Part shown: piece after piece, positions 11,691 to 12,631 of the stretch
Layout: every line of letters starts with the position of its first letter
Position numbering within the stretch: position 1 is the first letter of the stretch
Assembly: GCA_964391675.1 (NCBI GenBank)
Contig: CAYMMX010000018.1
Coordinates: 1-12,631, forward strand
Origin: CAYMMX01 sp964391675
GTDB lineage: Bacteria; Cyanobacteriota; Vampirovibrionia; Gastranaerophilales; Gastranaerophilaceae
Reading direction: 5' to 3'
Length of the DNA: 12,631 nt
Made by a program: the position numbers and the translations under genes
The notes under the pieces: model-generated
The model's input: only the letters and a program-made list of their open reading frames with translations
Database searches by the model: none
What the model was told of the DNA's origin: nothing

Positions 11691-12395
11691 CTACAATCTT
11701 CTCAGTATTTTGAATATTGGATAGCTTTTATCTTTTAAATATTCTTGAAAAAGAGGATTTAATTTTTCTTTTATTTCTAACAAACTACCATGACCCAAAA
11801 ATGGAGGATATGCTGTACCATTAAGGAGATACCTTATTTCATTGTCAGTTATTAACTCAATTAAAGCATGTTCTATATCTGATTTGTCGAATACTGAATG
11901 AAGTATCTCATGCCAAATATATATTGTATTGTAGTTTGGAAAGTCTTCTCTATATGCCCAAAGTATTTTATTATTCCCAAGATTTGTTCCTGCTAAGAGT
12001 GCAGAGTTTATTAGACAAATTTCAAACTCACCGTTCAAATCTATACCTAAAGAAGAAATATAAACAGAAGTTTTTTTATAGTTCTTTTCCCACTCTTTCT
12101 CTATCAAAGGAATATTAATTTCAGTATTATGGTAAATTTTCTGAAAAATATCAATCTTTGAAAGTTCTTCAATATATCTCCTTCCATCATTATCCCACTC
12201 ATCTACATTCCAATATTTGCAAACCATCTCATACAGAGCCTTTGATTTTTTCCATGCAATATCCTGAAACTCTATAATATTCCCTTTCTCTTCTAATACA
12301 GCATTTTTGTTAAAGCGATCTTCTCCGTAATTCCTTATGCAATATTTTACTAGAAAGTTTTTATTAATCACAAATTTGACTTTTAAATTTCTCAT
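11691..12395 (-). CDS. Putative zinc metallopeptidase-like protein (HEILH motif)
   Basis: The product is 234 residues without a signal peptide or membrane helix. The N-terminal 110 residues are charged and helical. A central strand region (GEFEICLINSALLAG) leads into IYIWHEILHSVF, a HEXXH zinc site at residues 162-166. The following helix supplies candidate third ligands, E180 and E186 (ALIELITDNEIRYLLNG). The order strand, HEXXH helix, Glu helix is that of a minimal gluzincin. The substrate is unknown, and toxin-like or regulatory peptidases are possible. The start is ATG 12393-12395, 18 nt after the stop of the upstream partial gene and without a Shine-Dalgarno sequence. The coding strand is A-rich, in contrast to its G/T-rich neighbours on both sides, so it may have a separate origin. 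Confidence 0.72.
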   Translation of the reverse strand: MRNLKVKFVINKNFLVKYCIRNYGEDRFNKNAVLEEKGNIIEFQDIAWKKSKALYEMVCKYWNVDEWDNDGRRYIEELSKIDIFQKIYHNTEINIPLIEKEWEKNYKKTSVYISSLGIDLNGEFEICLINSALLAGTNLGNNKILWAYREDFPNYNTIYIWHEILHSVFDKSDIEHALIELITDNEIRYLLNGTAYPPFLGHGSLLEIKEKLNPLFQEYLKDKSYPIFKILRRL

Positions 12396-12413
12396 TATGG
12401 AGTCTGTAAATAA

Positions 12414-12631
12414 TTAATACCCAACTGTCTTACACAAACATATAGAATCAAAATACTCCATCTTGTCTAACTCCTTGTTTACCAAACCAATCCCCTCGTC
12501 ATCCATATATACATACGGACACAAATACACCCTCTCCTTTGTATCTCTTACACCTAACAAAAATTGACTACCATTTACAAAACCAACAGTATCACCACTC
12601 AAAACATAATCACCAACAGAAACACCAACCC
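12414..12631 (-). CDS. Partial unknown protein, 5' end beyond the window
   Basis: The frame enters from the right edge. The visible part includes VGVSVGDYVLSGDTVGFVNG, then FLLGVRDTKERVYLCPYVYM, and ends in DSICLCKTVGY before TAA. The G/T-rich coding strand gives many Val and Gly codons, like the paralogue pair downstream. A TTG at 12600-12602 could be read as a start, but the frame continues past it to the edge, so I treat it as internal. It is the upstream member of the minus-strand group leading to tRNA-His. The family is not recognised. Confidence 0.6.
   Translation of the reverse strand, partial: VGVSVGDYVLSGDTVGFVNGSQFLLGVRDTKERVYLCPYVYMDDEGIGLVNKELDKMEYFDSICLCKTVGY

Noticed and set aside
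1..12631. CRISPR array or insertion sequence
   Set aside because: No regularly spaced direct repeats, no transposase gene and no terminal inverted repeats flanking any gene were seen.

Overview
The window is AT-rich bacterial DNA that looks like an integrated mobile element joined to a host tRNA-His gene. Three family-level signs point to a candidate-phyla-radiation (Patescibacteria-like) host: the style of the large serine recombinase, a membrane-anchored staphylococcal-type nuclease with a Cys-rich tail and an Excalibur domain, and several small Cys-rich exported proteins. This assignment is an inference from protein style; no marker gene is present. All genes read cleanly with the standard bacterial code, and TGA is rare but used as a stop. 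Many genes lack a Shine-Dalgarno sequence, and some have a TATAAT box only 5-9 nt before the start codon, which suggests leaderless mRNAs.

Layout from left to right. (1) 1-350: the tail of a truncated gene, a bidirectional terminator, and a minus-strand gene for a 48-residue Gly-rich membrane peptide. (2) 451-3485: four tightly packed plus-strand genes of unknown function. The first encodes a protein with a hydrophobic Gly-rich helix followed by a coiled coil. Together they form a candidate defence or conflict cassette. (3) 3526-5090: an extended -10 promoter, a roughly 180-nt leader that folds on paper into contiguous helices closed over the ribosome-binding region, and a gene for a membrane protein with a LITAF-like split zinc ribbon and a large outer domain. 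(4) 5124-5808, minus strand: a two-gene operon for a YHYH-type Cys/His-rich exported protein and a four-Cys membrane-anchored protein. (5) 6011-6907: a promoter, a dyad, a small helical protein, and an overlapping PIN-domain protein, arranged like a toxin-antitoxin pair. (6) 6968-8687: the membrane-anchored nuclease and a second four-Cys protein that is a paralogue of the one at 5124-5513. (7) 8688-9121: a 434-nt non-coding stretch with inverted repeats and two DnaA-box-like sites. (8) 9122-10967: a small protein and a large serine recombinase. The last codons of the recombinase are the antisense of the tRNA-His 3' end, so the attachment site lies there. (9) 11023-12631, minus strand, beyond the tRNA: two tandem paralogous small proteins, a HEXXH putative metalloprotease, and a partial gene.

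The cargo mixes unknown operon genes, a TA-like pair and several exported or surface proteins, as expected for an accessory island in a symbiotic or epibiotic bacterium. The two most notable items are the structured leader RNA at 3541-3722 and the four-gene cassette at 451-3485.
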